Shown here in pieces: positions 8,401 to 19,200 of a stretch of DNA of 64,000 nt; the stretch's first letter is position 1; every line of letters begins with the position of its first letter. The notes beneath the pieces are model-generated. The model was not told the origin of the DNA and did not search any database. It was given only the letters and a program-made list of their open reading frames with translations. The stretch is taken from assembly GCA_900323505.1 (NCBI GenBank), contig OOIN01000006.1, forward strand, positions 992,001-1,056,000, given 5' to 3'. A program made the translations under genes and the position numbers. The DNA comes from Ustilago trichophora (taxonomy: Eukaryota > Basidiomycota > Ustilaginomycetes > Ustilaginales > Ustilaginaceae).

Positions 8401-10966
8401 TGTCGTCACTGCTATCATCGGAAGGTGTTCGCAGTGCCAGCAGGCCGCCCTTGAAGGATGGCTCCGCTTTTGCTCGAGATGAAGTGCCGGCATTGCGTTG
8501 ATCTTGGCTGTCATCGTCGTCTTCTGCAAAGCGAATGTCGCTGTAGCTTCCGGTGAGATGCGACGAGCTCGCGCCTGATGCGAAAACATCGTCATCGTCA
8601 TCGTCGAAATCGGGAACGGCTCTGAAAGATTCGTCACGGCGCGGTGCTGGCTTGTTGGCGTTGGCTGGCCGCTGGAAGCCGTTGCCGAATGCCGACATGG
8701 ACAAGTTGGGCCCAGAGGCATGTGTCTTGCTGGTGGTCGTATTGGTCTCGAGCGTTTGGCTTGAGGTAAAGCCACTGGTGTCACTGCCAGCCAGACCGGT
8801 CATGGGCATGTGGGTCTCTTCAATCCAGCACGTTGAGTATCGCACGATGTGAGGATGGTCGAGGCGACTTAGCGCGCTGATCTCGCGGAGAGTTCTTTCA
8901 TCCTCATCGGGTGAGCTAGACAGCTTGATCTTCTTCACCGCATAGAATCGGCCATCGAGACGGTTACGAGCTTTGACGACACTGCCGAAAGCACCCTTGC
9001 CAAGGAACTCGACCTCTTCAAAGTCGGAGAGATACCGAGATGTGGTTGCAGCGTGCGGGCCTCCTGGACCAGATGGCGCACGGAAAGGCCACAGTGAGCT
9101 GAAAGGCTGGAAGCCATCTGCATCGAGCGGAGTACCGATCTTGGAAGTGGGCGAGACGAAGCCCATCTTGGTTGGATCGCTCTGCTGGCGAGCCGTGCCT
9201 GGTCGAGGAGTGCCCTTGATTGCCATGGCGGAGGAACCAGTTGCCGGTGTAGCTGGCTGTGCTGGGATTTTTGTGCTTGAACTTTCGGAGAGCTCGGTGT
9301 CCTCGTAAAGGATCAGCTCTTCGAGGCGAGAGACGAGTGCGGCGGCAGTGGGACGCTTCTTTGATGAGCGCTCGAGCATAAGTAGCAAGAAGGCTTGCGC
9401 ATGTGGAGCGAGCGTCTTGTTGCTGCGGACGAGATGCTCTGGCAAGTCGTATACGATGGCGCAATCCAAGCCGAAAAGCATCTGGCAGACGCAGACGCCG
9501 AGGTCCCAAATGTCGCGTTTGCGGCTGTACGAGAGAGGCTGGTCGATGGATTCCGGCGACTTCCACGTATCGGGGCGGACATCGTCGTCGATTGGTCCGA
9601 CAAGATCGTTGAGTGGGTTGGACTTGTGCATGTCTTTCAATCGACGAGCATAGCAGGCGCCAGCCAGGCGGACGCTGGGGGCAACACCGGCTGGTGTTCG
9701 ACTCTCGATGAAGACGGAATCGGCGTCGATGCTGCGATGAACAAGGTTGCGAGTGTGGAGCGAGTCGAGCGTCTTGAGGAGTGCAAGGAGAAAGTGACGG
9801 ACGCGTTTCCATGGAAGCGAGTCGCACTGTTCGAGGAGATCGCGGAGGCAGAGCCCATCGGTGCGTTCAATGACCACACTGAGCTTCCAACCTTGAGGAT
9901 CAGCGATACGCGTGACTGCACTGGCGAGAACGTTGATCAGCCCTGGCTCGCGCACCTTGACGAGCTTGTCAAACTCGAACTCGACTTCTTCGACCTTGCG
10001 CTTGCCTGCCGAGTATGCGTAGTGCGGCGAAGTAATGAGATAGTGTTCGATGATCCAAGAGTGGGAAGGAGCGCGAGAGTCGGTGGGAGCTTCATGAGCG
10101 GACTCTGCCAGATGACGTGTTGCAAGGCCATCGTTACTGAGGACAGGGCCAACGCGCAAGACAGATGTCACTCTGCCGTTGTGCTCGATAGGCTCGAGGA
10201 AGGTCTCGATTCGCGATGCGTCTGAACCGGAAGCGGCGGCGGCAGCAGCCACTGAAGCTGCAGCAGCGCCAGGCGAGCCTACACCTTTGGACGGACTCAA
10301 AGGACCGTGCTGACCAAAGTAGCTGTTCTCGCGTTTGCGCTCTTTTTCCTGCTTGAGTAGAGCAGCTTTCTTGTTGGCTTCCTCTTGGATGAGTTGTGCC
10401 AATTGTTCAGAGCGAACCGTTTCCGCCTGCTGCTTGCGTATACGTTCCTGATGCTGTTCTGCAATGAGTCGCTCTTGCTGCTCCTTTGCACGCTTTTGCA
10501 TCTCTTCTTCCAAGCTCAGCGATGGTGCGCCATCCTTGACCTCTTTGGGGACGGTGTTGTTGATGCTGATAAAGTCTTGGCCTGCAGTGATGAGCTCCCA
10601 AATCATCTCTGCGCCGAGCAGCGACTTTGCTTTGCGGCCAAGCTCATCTGCAAGCCTGTTGATGTGGTTGGAAGAGAGACCCTTGTGCCTGCCGTCGTTC
10701 TGTTTGATGATGATGGTTGGGGGAACGAGCGGGTAGTTCTTGGGCAGACGGAACAGGACTTGGGCGCAGACCAGAGGTTTGAGCCGCTCCTCATCGGGAC
10801 GAATGACGACTTGAAACTCGTGAAGCTGAGAGGTGGCCGCTCCCTTCCATGCCTTTTGTTCGACGCGTGCAAAGTCTTGGTCGAGGATGGATTGGATGGC
10901 CTCGATTTCGGTCTGTTGTAGTTCCGCTATCTCCTGGGGAGTGAGCGACGGAGTGGCACTCGTCAT
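5426..10966 (-). CDS. GCN2: eIF2alpha kinase Gcn2 (RWD - pseudokinase - kinase - HisRS-like)
   Basis: This is one uninterrupted frame of 1,846 residues. An RWD domain (about 14-135) would bind Gcn1. A charged coiled segment (about 150-215) and a degenerate kinase domain (about 290-560, with HRSIDADS in place of a catalytic HRD loop) follow. The active kinase spans about 650-1140. It shows the Gly loop GKGAFGSV, Lys678 in AVKKIKL, HRDLKPSN with Asp966, and Asp984 of DFG. A long acidic Ser/Asp insert (about 840-885) lies between its lobes. A histidyl-tRNA-synthetase-like domain (about 1190-1600) senses uncharged tRNA in this family. The C-terminal region carries a short His-rich run near 1656-1665. 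Gcn2 phosphorylates eIF2alpha upon amino-acid starvation in the cytoplasm. The domain order and length match the family, and the start precedes the RWD directly. Confidence 0.97.
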   Translation of the reverse strand: MTSATPSLTPQEIAELQQTEIEAIQSILDQDFARVEQKAWKGAATSQLHEFQVVIRPDEERLKPLVCAQVLFRLPKNYPLVPPTIIIKQNDGRHKGLSSNHINRLADELGRKAKSLLGAEMIWELITAGQDFISINNTVPKEVKDGAPSLSLEEEMQKRAKEQQERLIAEQHQERIRKQQAETVRSEQLAQLIQEEANKKAALLKQEKERKRENSYFGQHGPLSPSKGVGSPGAAAASVAAAAAASGSDASRIETFLEPIEHNGRVTSVLRVGPVLSNDGLATRHLAESAHEAPTDSRAPSHSWIIEHYLITSPHYAYSAGKRKVEEVEFEFDKLVKVREPGLINVLASAVTRIADPQGWKLSVVIERTDGLCLRDLLEQCDSLPWKRVRHFLLALLKTLDSLHTRNLVHRSIDADSVFIESRTPAGVAPSVRLAGACYARRLKDMHKSNPLNDLVGPIDDDVRPDTWKSPESIDQPLSYSRKRDIWDLGVCVCQMLFGLDCAIVYDLPEHLVRSNKTLAPHAQAFLLLMLERSSKKRPTAAALVSRLEELILYEDTELSESSSTKIPAQPATPATGSSAMAIKGTPRPGTARQQSDPTKMGFVSPTSKIGTPLDADGFQPFSSLWPFRAPSGPGGPHAATTSRYLSDFEEVEFLGKGAFGSVVKARNRLDGRFYAVKKIKLSSSPDEDERTLREISALSRLDHPHIVRYSTCWIEETHMPMTGLAGSDTSGFTSSQTLETNTTTSKTHASGPNLSMSAFGNGFQRPANANKPAPRRDESFRAVPDFDDDDDDVFASGASSSHLTGSYSDIRFAEDDDDSQDQRNAGTSSRAKAEPSFKGGLLALRTPSDDSSDDSDDSEDDDDDSDESSSDDEFGGDDDDFSRIRLSSRRASRAGRSMSRSVSMARPAGTIPVQRVLYIQMEFVENRTLREAIEKGLTEDEAWRILRQMVEALAHISSLGIIHRDLKPSNVLMYANGDVKIGDFGLATNALQIADGNAGHLGGTAELAESTDLTGDLGTFLYTAPELRAKGGTKYNFKVDIYSLGIIFFEMLASQRVYRTGMERILLIRELRDPGVGLPAVWPHSKLEKQTALIRQMLDHDPDRRPSPLEILKSDLLPPKMEDEYIEECLRLMANPTSAYNHQLMDALFSRTAADLVRDFTFDTGAETDRDTSLTTVVCDLIRNAARRHGAVEFTAPLIVPPNGLYTANEKIVQMLDRTGRVVHLPYDLTVPFARVFARSSNQRFKRYEISNVYRENVVAGGQPRAVLAASFDIVSPEKSAAAEAEALALVEEVLEEIPGVASENWVIHINHEVVLSMILERIPAKHHTAVLGVVALLAGSKTIQSARTQLLQLGLPRSTIEELEAFNLNDEVGAVHRRLERLFPLDQRTRLAKAVSQISDVVATARFFGVQRRFLFSPLLAQSNSLYKGGVLFTVVRAGKRRDVVAAGGRYDALLKHFANPSAASSAPLHGVGVQIAVGKLTLGLSKYQEVQVPKLLSRTEEERSFGLYTPRRCDVYVASTPGLLETRMEICRELWAHNIAADLQYEHATYDTPESAAATCRAEGILLLVFAKARSPVLKVKVVLQRAEYEVARHELVGFVQDRIAKQRSVDVQVAGSAGGSANVGRFGPAGFDAAAMRAATAASGAPGSLGGMHHHHHHHPHGGFSRTYSGNEVMPSATIAVREREMLLPERPIERSKKGDKSQQNRPKPSSRQLVLDKASRQVSKFADQLQSGNVPILAVDFTGANFDRLAAALTACLGSHGERGYAGGEGGMDEDEGAYMFRAFLETLSADEREYARLIKGRAIAFAFPDASNSAGNVVGCGRVFLYSLREDRTALIGCGR

Positions 10967-11526
10967 GGTGACTTTATGGCGATGGTATCATTTGATATCT
11001 GGTGCGTGGAGATGCGAGTATTCAGGTGGATAGTCGATGTTGTCAGGAGTCCTTGATGAGCGATTTTGCCCAGCAACGTTCTTGGTAGCCTTGTTCAACT
11101 CCACTTGCGTGGAGCTGTTTAGAGGCTTGTCTCGACTGGCATCTCGGTGGTGTTGTCAGATAGAGAAGTAGATGTGTCGATGATGGTGGTGACAGCGACC
11201 CGAGCTGAATGCTGAGTCCGATGGTTTGTGTGGCGATGTGTGTGACGATAGGGAATGCGATAGTGATGATGATGAGCAGAGGACCAAAAAAAGCGGACCC
11301 TTCCGACCATTTTGATAGATCACACAATCTCGCATCGGATGTCGCCGTTTGCAACCTTGTTTTTTTCGGCGAATCCGACAGACTAGCGCACGGACGATAA
11401 AAAATAAAAACAATAAAAATTTAGGCAACTCCACACACCAACACCGACTTCCGAACTGAGCTTTTGCATACTCAACACACTGACCACCAACACCTTCTCA
11501 CCAGCCTCTCTCAGGGGTCCATCAAC
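10967..11526. promoter_or_regulatory. Divergent promoter region GCN2 / LIN1
   Basis: This 560-nt stretch lies between two head-to-head start codons. An A-rich stretch at about 11397-11420 precedes the LIN1 leader. No further site was recognised. Confidence 0.4.
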
Positions 11527-13182
11527 ATGTCGCTCACAGACAAGCGGAAGGCTTCATCAGCAGTTGCGGGTCCATCTATCTCCTCTGCTTCATCCTCTTC
11601 AAAGCGCGTCCGCATCGACGAACCATCACGACGCCAACGTAGGCGCGAAGAGACCGACTTTTTCGATGGTGACCCCGAGATTGAAGAACAAGACCGTCGA
11701 CGCATACGCAAGGATCAAAAGAGCGGTCGCATAGATGACCGTGGCGAAGATCTTTCCGAGAGCGACGACTCGGACGACAACGGGGCTGATCTGTTCAATG
11801 GAGATGAGGATGACTCGGACGCCGAAGCGGATGCAGGGTCACATCGGCGGAGAGCGGAGAAGAAGCGCAGATCGGACGCTGCCGGTGCAGCTGGTGACGA
11901 CGATGACGAGGACATGTTTGATGTAGGAGACGATGACCAAAAGCCAGCAGCTGGGAAAGGGAAGCAGAAAGGTACGGCAAAGGACAAGTATCTCAAGCTC
12001 GGAGAGCTCGAAGAAGGCCAAGATTTTGGTTCCAAGAATCGTTCCACCCTGGATGCTGCCGATGATGACGCTGAGCTGCTTCGAGGAGGTGCTCAGGACG
12101 ACGATGACGATCTCGATCCTGATCTTGAGCTCGAGGATGAAGAGGAAGAAGATCAGGACGATGAAGACCAAGAAGGCTTCGTCGACCTCAACGCTTATGC
12201 CGAGCGTTCACCACCCACCTCTCCCGGCGGCACCCCTCTCCCTCTCACCACCTCTCGCAAGCCCAAATCCAAAAACAAGCCCCACCTCAAAGCTCCCAAA
12301 GTGACAGGATTCAACATGAAGGAAGAGATGCGCACCGGAAAATTCGACGCCGACGGTAACTACCACGAGAACCAACGCGATCCACACGCACAGCACGATG
12401 CCTGGCTCACTGGCAACTATTCCAAATCCAAGATTCTCGAGGCGCGCAAGGCACAGCAGAAACGGGATCAGCAAGCGCGCGATAAAGAGCAGGCTGCACA
12501 GCAAACGGATGGAGACGAGGACGAAGTCAAGAAGAGGTTGGTAGAGTATATGCATCGTGGAGAGACGGTACAGAGGACTTTGCAGAGGTTGGGGAAGGTC
12601 TTGGCTGAGCTCAAGAAGGCGGCGAAAAGAAAGGGGTCGGATGCGGCTGAAGGTCAAGCTGCAGAGGGCAACCCTGCCAACGCGCAAGCAGAGTCGAGTG
12701 GGACGGACCCCAAGCAAGCAGCTGCAGATGTCGAGACCGTGACACACCTATCCTCAGTCCTCATGTCCCGCTTTGGTCGATTGGACATCTACGACCACAC
12801 CTACGAACAGCTTCTCAAGGATGTACACAAATCAGGTCTCGTCCGACAGACATTCGACCCCGCTGCCAAGTTTGACTCTCGTCCGCCTTGTCCCGCTCCG
12901 GCTTGTACCACAACAGCATCCAACGATACTTCGACCTCTACAGCAGACGCCGAAGCAGGCGAATGGGAATACCGCTGGACACCATCATACCTCGCTGCAG
13001 CAGCACGAGAAGCAGGTACCCCTGTCGACCCCGAAATCCAAACATTTGGCCCGTTCAGCCTTGCCGACTTGCGCAGCTGGGCAGAGCAAGGATACTTTGG
13101 CCAAGGTGGAGAGCGAATCTTGCTCAGACCAGCAGGATCAAAGGACACGTGGATGGCGTACAACCAAGCACTTGGGAAGTAA
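11527..13182 (+). CDS. LIN1: Lin1/CD2BP2-like GYF-domain protein (U5 snRNP-associated)
   Basis: This 551-residue frame starts at the ATG at 11527; upstream codons in the frame lack an ATG. The N-terminal half is very acidic and basic by turns, with a nuclear-signal-like cluster. The conserved Lin1 segment TGFNMKEEMRTGKFDADGNY (about 262-281) is followed by the usual 'DAWLTG' element. The GYF domain occupies about 478-550: EWEYRW, then FGPFSLADLRSWAEQGYFG. In GYF domains the aromatic residues bind proline-rich ligands. Homologues (yeast Lin1, human CD2BP2) associate with the U5 snRNP component Prp8/Prp6 and with cohesin. Length and order fit the family. The gene is convergent with the coiled-coil gene ending at 13499. 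Confidence 0.92.
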   Translation: MSLTDKRKASSAVAGPSISSASSSSKRVRIDEPSRRQRRREETDFFDGDPEIEEQDRRRIRKDQKSGRIDDRGEDLSESDDSDDNGADLFNGDEDDSDAEADAGSHRRRAEKKRRSDAAGAAGDDDDEDMFDVGDDDQKPAAGKGKQKGTAKDKYLKLGELEEGQDFGSKNRSTLDAADDDAELLRGGAQDDDDDLDPDLELEDEEEEDQDDEDQEGFVDLNAYAERSPPTSPGGTPLPLTTSRKPKSKNKPHLKAPKVTGFNMKEEMRTGKFDADGNYHENQRDPHAQHDAWLTGNYSKSKILEARKAQQKRDQQARDKEQAAQQTDGDEDEVKKRLVEYMHRGETVQRTLQRLGKVLAELKKAAKRKGSDAAEGQAAEGNPANAQAESSGTDPKQAAADVETVTHLSSVLMSRFGRLDIYDHTYEQLLKDVHKSGLVRQTFDPAAKFDSRPPCPAPACTTTASNDTSTSTADAEAGEWEYRWTPSYLAAAAREAGTPVDPEIQTFGPFSLADLRSWAEQGYFGQGGERILLRPAGSKDTWMAYNQALGK

Positions 13183-13498
13183 TGCAACCCTCGTTTATGG
13201 ATGATAAGGAGAGACGCTGTCAAGTGCCGGTGATGCTTGTGACGGACACATACCCACCAAAAGCTGAACTCAATCGTGGGATGTCTTGAAGTATGTGACA
13301 TTGTGACGAGGCTAAGTGACTTTTGAACGCGAGCCAAAGACGTGAAAGAGACAAAACATTTCTGTTCAGGGGAGTGCTTGGGGGAAGTGCTTAGACCAAG
13401 TAAAAGTAACGATTTTGCCCGTACTCAGGCTGTACATCCTCAACGGCTTCAAAGTCTGCTTCGGAATGCTGTGCTTTCCTCCTCCTATTTGACTGGCA
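13183..13498. other. Convergent 3' intergenic region
   Basis: This 316-nt stretch lies between two facing stop codons and presumably holds both 3' UTRs. Nothing else was seen. Confidence 0.4.
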
Positions 13499-14149
13499 CT
13501 AGAGCTGCGAGTTTGTTCTCTTCCTGGTCGGCAGCCACGTTAGATGGGGCTGATTGCCGGGGAGGGCGGGGGAGGGAGAAGGGGAGGTAAAAGATTGAGC
13601 GCTCGAGAGAAGCTGCTTGACTCCTTCGCCAAAGGTCTGCAGTTCAGCTACATCGGATTTGGGCAGTCCAAGCAAATATTCCTGTTGCTTGATGGTTGTT
13701 TCGCGCTGGCTGAGATCTTTTGTCAGTCCTTCGATAGTATCGGCTTGTTGTTTGATGATATTCTCCAGATCATGAGTAGCGGGTGACTGGGCATAAATCG
13801 TCCGTACAACGGCATTCAGGTTTTCCACTTGCTTCTTGAGCATCTCAACGCTTCCAGCCTCCGTGATCGCCTTTGCAATGGTTGCCTCCAAAGCACTCTG
13901 CTGAGCTTCGATAAACGTCTTGATCGTCTCAACGCTCTCTTGGATCTTTGCGTTCTCGGCTCGCACATCCTGCAGCATGTTGGTGCATCTGTCCTGCCAG
14001 GCGATCAGAGCATCGACATCGCGACCGATCGCCCTGAAGCGAACTTCATGGCCGTCGCAGAAATTACAGACATTTCTGCCAACGGCAAAGAACTCCCTAT
14101 GCAGCCTGTTTTGGCAGACTACGCAGAACAGGGTGTTCTTTTTACCCAT
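13499..14149 (-). CDS. Unrecognised protein with an N-terminal Cys-pair motif and a long coiled coil
   Basis: This is a complete frame of 216 residues with ATG at 14147-14149. Residues 8-32 hold two Cys pairs, CVVC and CNFC, about 20 residues apart, as in a small zinc-binding knuckle or ribbon. Residues about 50-170 are helical, with heptad-like hydrophobic spacing (DVRAENAKIQESVETIKTFI, then VEMLKKQVENLNAVV), indicating a coiled coil. The C-terminus is Ser/Pro-rich and basic. I do not recognise the family. The architecture suggests an oligomeric adaptor (inference). The frame's composition and its clean start favour a real gene over a chance frame. A C-terminal intron cannot be excluded. Confidence 0.7.
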   Translation of the reverse strand: MGKKNTLFCVVCQNRLHREFFAVGRNVCNFCDGHEVRFRAIGRDVDALIAWQDRCTNMLQDVRAENAKIQESVETIKTFIEAQQSALEATIAKAITEAGSVEMLKKQVENLNAVVRTIYAQSPATHDLENIIKQQADTIEGLTKDLSQRETTIKQQEYLLGLPKSDVAELQTFGEGVKQLLSSAQSFTSPSPSPALPGNQPHLTWLPTRKRTNSQL

Positions 14150-14835
14150 GCTGAATGATTTGGATGCTGTTAGATAGGCGGGGGAGAGAAAGGTACGGTT
14201 CGGAGAAGAATGGGATGGACTTAGGGAGAACGCTTATATGTGTGGGCTATAGACGATGGTCTTTATTGGTTCTCCTCTTTCTCACCAGACGTTATAAGTG
14301 CCGGCCCTGAGCACTTATCATCCCCGCTCTTCACCACTCTAGTGCCTTGTCACCGTTTGCCTAGCTGCAGACTATTGTAAGCTTTGTGTGGAATAAGGTC
14401 TGTGCAAAGCAACTTGTGTTTGCAGTCCACAAAGCGTGCGTCTATCTGCGCTGCACAGACTGCCCCTCCCTAACGAGCTGCCCAAGACGAATAAGCTTCA
14501 AGCAGCCCGATTTGAGCGCCTAGCCATCAATAAGAGCCTTGTGCAGGGAGATATGAAGTATCGAAAGGCAATCCGCACCGAAGCGGATCCGTCGTATGAA
14601 CAAAGTGGGTCTTTTCCAGGAAGAATTGTCAGGAACAACCTTGAACGAGCCGAAAAAAGGGCCCGATTCAGGGTCCAACCTGTCACAAACCGCTAACCTA
14701 AATTCCGGATTCGAGTCAGCGCCGTGCACGGTCCTTTCCTTCCCTTTTCTTTTCGTCGTCACCTCTGCCTCTCCTATTCACCACCACCATCCTACCACGC
14801 ACTCTACTCTCACCCTCCATCCTCCTCGGGGCACC
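14150..14835. promoter_or_regulatory. Divergent intergenic region
   Basis: This 686-nt stretch lies between the coiled-coil gene and the glyoxalase-like gene. The open frame leading into 14836 extends upstream to 14596, but that part is low-complexity and lacks conservation features, so I treat it as leader. No RNA gene was seen. Confidence 0.4.
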
Positions 14836-16132
14836 ATGCAACCAGCCTCGCCCATCCTGATCCCCTCTCTGGACCACCTGATCCTCCTCGTCAATGACCC
14901 CCTCACCTCCTCTAAACCCCAAACCCCTTCCCCTCTGGAACGTTCCATCCTCACTTTTTCCGAGCTCGGATTCCAAGTCGTACGAGGAGGAACCCATGCG
15001 GACGGACTCACATCCAACGCCCTCATCATCTTCCCTGATGGAGTCTACATCGAACTGATCCAATTCGAACCCGCCCCTGCATCAGCGACGGAGAATCAGC
15101 ACGATTTCGAAGCACGTCGTAAAAAGCACTGGTGGTACAACAGTCGACCTGGATGGATTGATTGGTGTCTTTTGGACGGCATTAGCGATGGGATCATCGA
15201 GAGTGTCAATGAGAATGCGAGGCGGTTGAGGGAAAGCGCTTTGCGCGAGCTCGAGCTTCAGACCAGCAATGGTGGTGATGGGGAGGATAAGGAGACCAAA
15301 ATCGTCGCACCGAGATTGCAATATGACGCTCCTGTGGAAGGAGGTCGTATAACAACCGCTGGAGATCATATAAAGTGGAAAGTTACCTTTCCCACCCCGC
15401 CCAACACTTCAATTTCAAGTCTTCCCATAGGCAACACTCGATCTCACGTCCCATTCTGGTGTGCAGATCTCACACCACGTCAACTTCGAGTACCTCCGAC
15501 CTATGCACATCACTCGAATCGCTCCCCTGGCATAGCAGAACTCACTTTACTCTATTCCAAAGACACGGTAACATCCTACCTTGACGTTTCCTTGGCTTTA
15601 AACCAACCAATTGAACCCAACACCCTACCTATAACGTCGGATTTTCAACTTGTACCGAACGAAATTCCACATCGTCTGCTTTACTCACCTTTATCCGGCG
15701 AAAAACCGATCACGGATGCATCGGTTGACATCACAACGGCTTCCCATCATACAAGCACAAAGAATCGAGGGATCAGAGTGGTAGTAAAAGTAGCAGAAGA
15801 TCCAGAAGATCAAAAATGGATCAAACATCACGGTCAAGGTCTATACGAAGTGGCCATTTACGGTAAGTTCTCCACACATCACCCTTCAACCAACTACGAT
15901 ACTAAACCCCCTTTGATCCTACAACCCAAATACAAATGTGCTTTACAGTGGCAGCAGACAAACTTCCACCAACAGCTCCTCCAGATGGAATCGGTAAGCA
16001 TCCCTCCCCCGCCCCGTAAGACGACAACAAATCCAAATGTCTGAACCCTCCATCCCCACCTTGTGAAACGCAGAACAAACCACTTTCGACGCTGGCTTGG
16101 GCCGAATTCGGCTCAGTCCGATTCTTCACTAG
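14836..16132 (+). CDS. Glyoxalase-like (Glyoxalase_3 type) protein
   Basis: Exons are 14836-15862, 15949-15993 and 16074-16132 (376 residues). Both introns (86 and 80 nt) start GTAAG, end AG, and keep phase 1; the second has a CTGAAC branch-like site. Residues 8-75 match the Glyoxalase_3 pattern: LDHLILLVNDPL, an ELGFQVVRGG turn, HADGLTSNALIIF, and DGVYIELIQFE. A second half-domain contains PGIAELTLLYS, and the tail reads FDAGLGRIRL. The start ATG follows CACC and directly precedes the conserved strand. Members of this vicinal-oxygen-chelate superfamily bind small metabolites, but the substrate is unknown here. The last exon, placed by splice sites and phase, is the least certain part. Confidence 0.82.
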
Positions 16133-16278
16133 ATTTGCAAATGCTTTGACTTCATCTGCACGGTCAAGGGAATCAAGTTGCTTGGTAAAATCTTGTCTTG
16201 TGTGCAAGCGAATGTGATTGATGGTTATCGAGGGACATAATTACAAGAGAATGTGTTGTAGTAGGAGATGGGGGGAAG

Positions 16279-19200
16279 CTACGGCTTCCACCACTTTTTC
16301 TTCTTGGCCTCTCCACTGCCGCCAGCTGCGTTGCCGCTGGTCCCGTTGCCGTATCTTGCCGTGGTTGCTGCGACGGTTGGCATCGAGGCAGAAGGAGGTA
16401 GCGTAGCCCGAGTCTGAGCATATGCGTCTTCCCAGACAGACTCGAAGCCGTCGGAGCTCTCGCGCATCTCATGGTCGTGCTGTGTACTGTTTTTGCGATC
16501 TGCCAAAGGCTGGGGCAGTGAATAATTGCGCGGCACAGGTCGGTCCGACGAATGCCGTCGGCTGGCGTCCAACTCGTTCGAGCGCTCGATTGTTGCAGTT
16601 GCAGCACCGGGCTGTTTGTTGTTGCTGGAAGCAGCGGTGAAGGACGCACGAGAGCCCAATTTCCGGGATGCCAGCTGCGCGTCGTAGCCGGGTCCTGGAC
16701 GTCCAAGCTCGACCGATTGACGTGCACTTCGGGACAGAGGAGGGCCCACCGATCCAGCAGAAGCCGAACCACGTTGAGGATACACTGGCATGAATGTCGA
16801 GCCGTCCTCCGCTTCCATCAACGCTCCCATCGGCGCCAGACCCAGCGCCGGTTGCGACTCGTCGGCTTCAGGCTCCTCCACCCTGGCCATCTCTGCGGTG
16901 GCCATGCCAGAGGGCATCGAAGCCGACGCTTCCTCTGCACGCAGCATACGATACGCTTGACGGAGCTCGTCATCTGAGCCATGGTCATCTTCCTCGTCTT
17001 TGCGCGGCGTAAAGGTGTACCGGTTTGCTGTGTTTGTATATGCTGGCATAATATGGCTGTCGGTCATGGTCTGCGACGGCCTTCGACTCGATCGCGGCAA
17101 GCCCAGACTCTTCCTTCGAGCGCCTCGAGGTGACGCGCTGTCCACGTCTACGCCGTCGCCGCCGAAGCGTCCATCGCGCTCTGATGTCGCACCTGCCATT
17201 CTCGAACGCGCATTGGCATTGCTGACAGTAGCTCTGCGGCTTCGCGTGCGACCTGGCGATGATCTCGGCGAAGCATCGCCAGCCTCTCCGCTTGCTTGGA
17301 TCACTGTGCTAAAGCTCGAGGTAGAGGAGGAGAAGGAAGCCACTGAAGTGTCAGCACCTCCGCCTCCCCGGGCTGGTGATGAGGTCGACGCGGCAGCAGC
17401 ACCGCCGTAGCGCAACATAGCAGCTCGTTGCAATCGCTCGAAAGGAAGTGGGCGAGGATCGTAGCCGGCCTGCTCAATACACATGCCGGCCACTTCCTCG
17501 ATCTGGCAGCAGATCTGGACGAATTCGTGCGTCTTCTGACGGATCCTTTCTGCATCGCTTTGCGTTTTGCTGGTTTCCCCCTCCCTTGCGCTGGACGATG
17601 CTGCTGTGTCGTCATGCTGACCTTCGCTCAGAGAAGCGCTGTTGGGCGCGTCGTAGTGGGGATACGTCTGTTCACGCTGTTCGGCTGCGTCGGCGATGAA
17701 GCAGACAAAGGAGCCGAGTGCCTGTGGCTGGTCGAGCATGTACGGAGCTGTGGGGATGGATTCGCGATGAATGGGTGAGAGCGTGTTCAGCTTGCGCTGC
17801 ACAGCCGCCTGTAGATCAGCATCGTCGTCCATGCGCACACCAAGCAACTGCACCGGGGCAGCTGTAGGCGGCTCGGTCGAGACGACGCTGATGTAATCGT
17901 CATAGGCGGAGGAGTATGTTCGCAAAAGGTCGTTGAGCGGCACCAGCTCCCAGTCCTTGTCCTTGTCAAACGCCTTTTTCTTGCTGGCGAGTGCGAGCAA
18001 GACCTTGCTTAGCAAGAGCAGCTTTCGTGACGCGCTTCGGCCTGGTTGCGATGGCGTCAAGCCGTACAGCTGGGGAGCGTTGAGGGCCGCACAGAAGAGT
18101 CGCAAGAATACAAAGGCGCCTACACCCTGGATGCCTGGTCGTGTTGATTTCGAGTCACGGTAGCGCTCGTTCACCTTGCAGCGGATCTGATGCAGCACCG
18201 TTCGCAGGTCGGGTGGACAGCTGTGCCGCTGGCGGTAGATGTTCTGCCACATTGACTCGCTCAGTTTGCGCAGAGAGTTGGTCGTCATCGGACCGTCTGG
18301 GATTGCGTCGATCGCGCTGGCCGGAAGCAAGGGAGGCGAGCGAATCGAGGTGCTAAAGTCAAAGTGACCGTCCTCTCCGCCACCCGAACCGGCGCTGCCA
18401 TTCGACATGGCCGTGTCAGGGCGAGAGGGCGCGTTAGGATCGTGGCAGATTTTGCGCACCGTCGGTCCAAGACAGTCGTCCAGCCATGAGAGAGCCAAGA
18501 GCCGCTGGAAGTGATCGACGGAACGCGAAAGGAGCGTATTGGCGCGGAAGAGCAGCTCGGGCTCCATCTTTTCACCCCAGTTGACGCTCTCGAACTCGAT
18601 GAGCGAAGAGATGCGCTCGGCGACGGTACCAGAGGCAGCGTAGATGCGGATGAGGTGCGAGATGATCAGATCTTCTCGCATAGTGGTAGCCAGCTCGCGG
18701 ACCATGTCGGCTGCGTCGGTATCGTGGATCCTCTGATAGACCTCTTCGTACATGCTTAGCGGCATGACAGCACCTTCGTGCAGGCGGATCGACAGGCTCA
18801 GCTCGCCAACAACACCGCGGTGAAAGCTTGTCGGGACCTTGCCGTCATCTTCATCCGCTCCCGTCGGTGATGATGGATGCTGCTGCGACAGTGAAGGGAA
18901 GGTCGAGGCGGACCAAATCGGGAATCGGCCTTCGATCTCTTCGTTTCTGCGCAACGTCTCGATGGGGATCTCGACAAGTCCGAGCAGAATGTACTTGACG
19001 GCCGACTGCGATGGGGAGCCAGCCAGCGAGCTGCCAGTCTTTTGGGTCGGATGAAGTACCTCGATGACGAGCGACTTGGCATCTCCAATATCCTTGAGTT
19101 GGAATTTGTCGACCGCAAAGGTGTTGGCACTCGAGTGCAAGAGGCTCGTTCGTGCTACCAGCTCGCCATCGAGACGAATACGGCAGTAGCGATCAAAGCG

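Noticed and set aside
14596..14835. 80-residue N-terminal extension of the glyoxalase-like protein
   Set aside because: It is low-complexity leader-like sequence, and the ATG at 14836 sits directly before the conserved fold.
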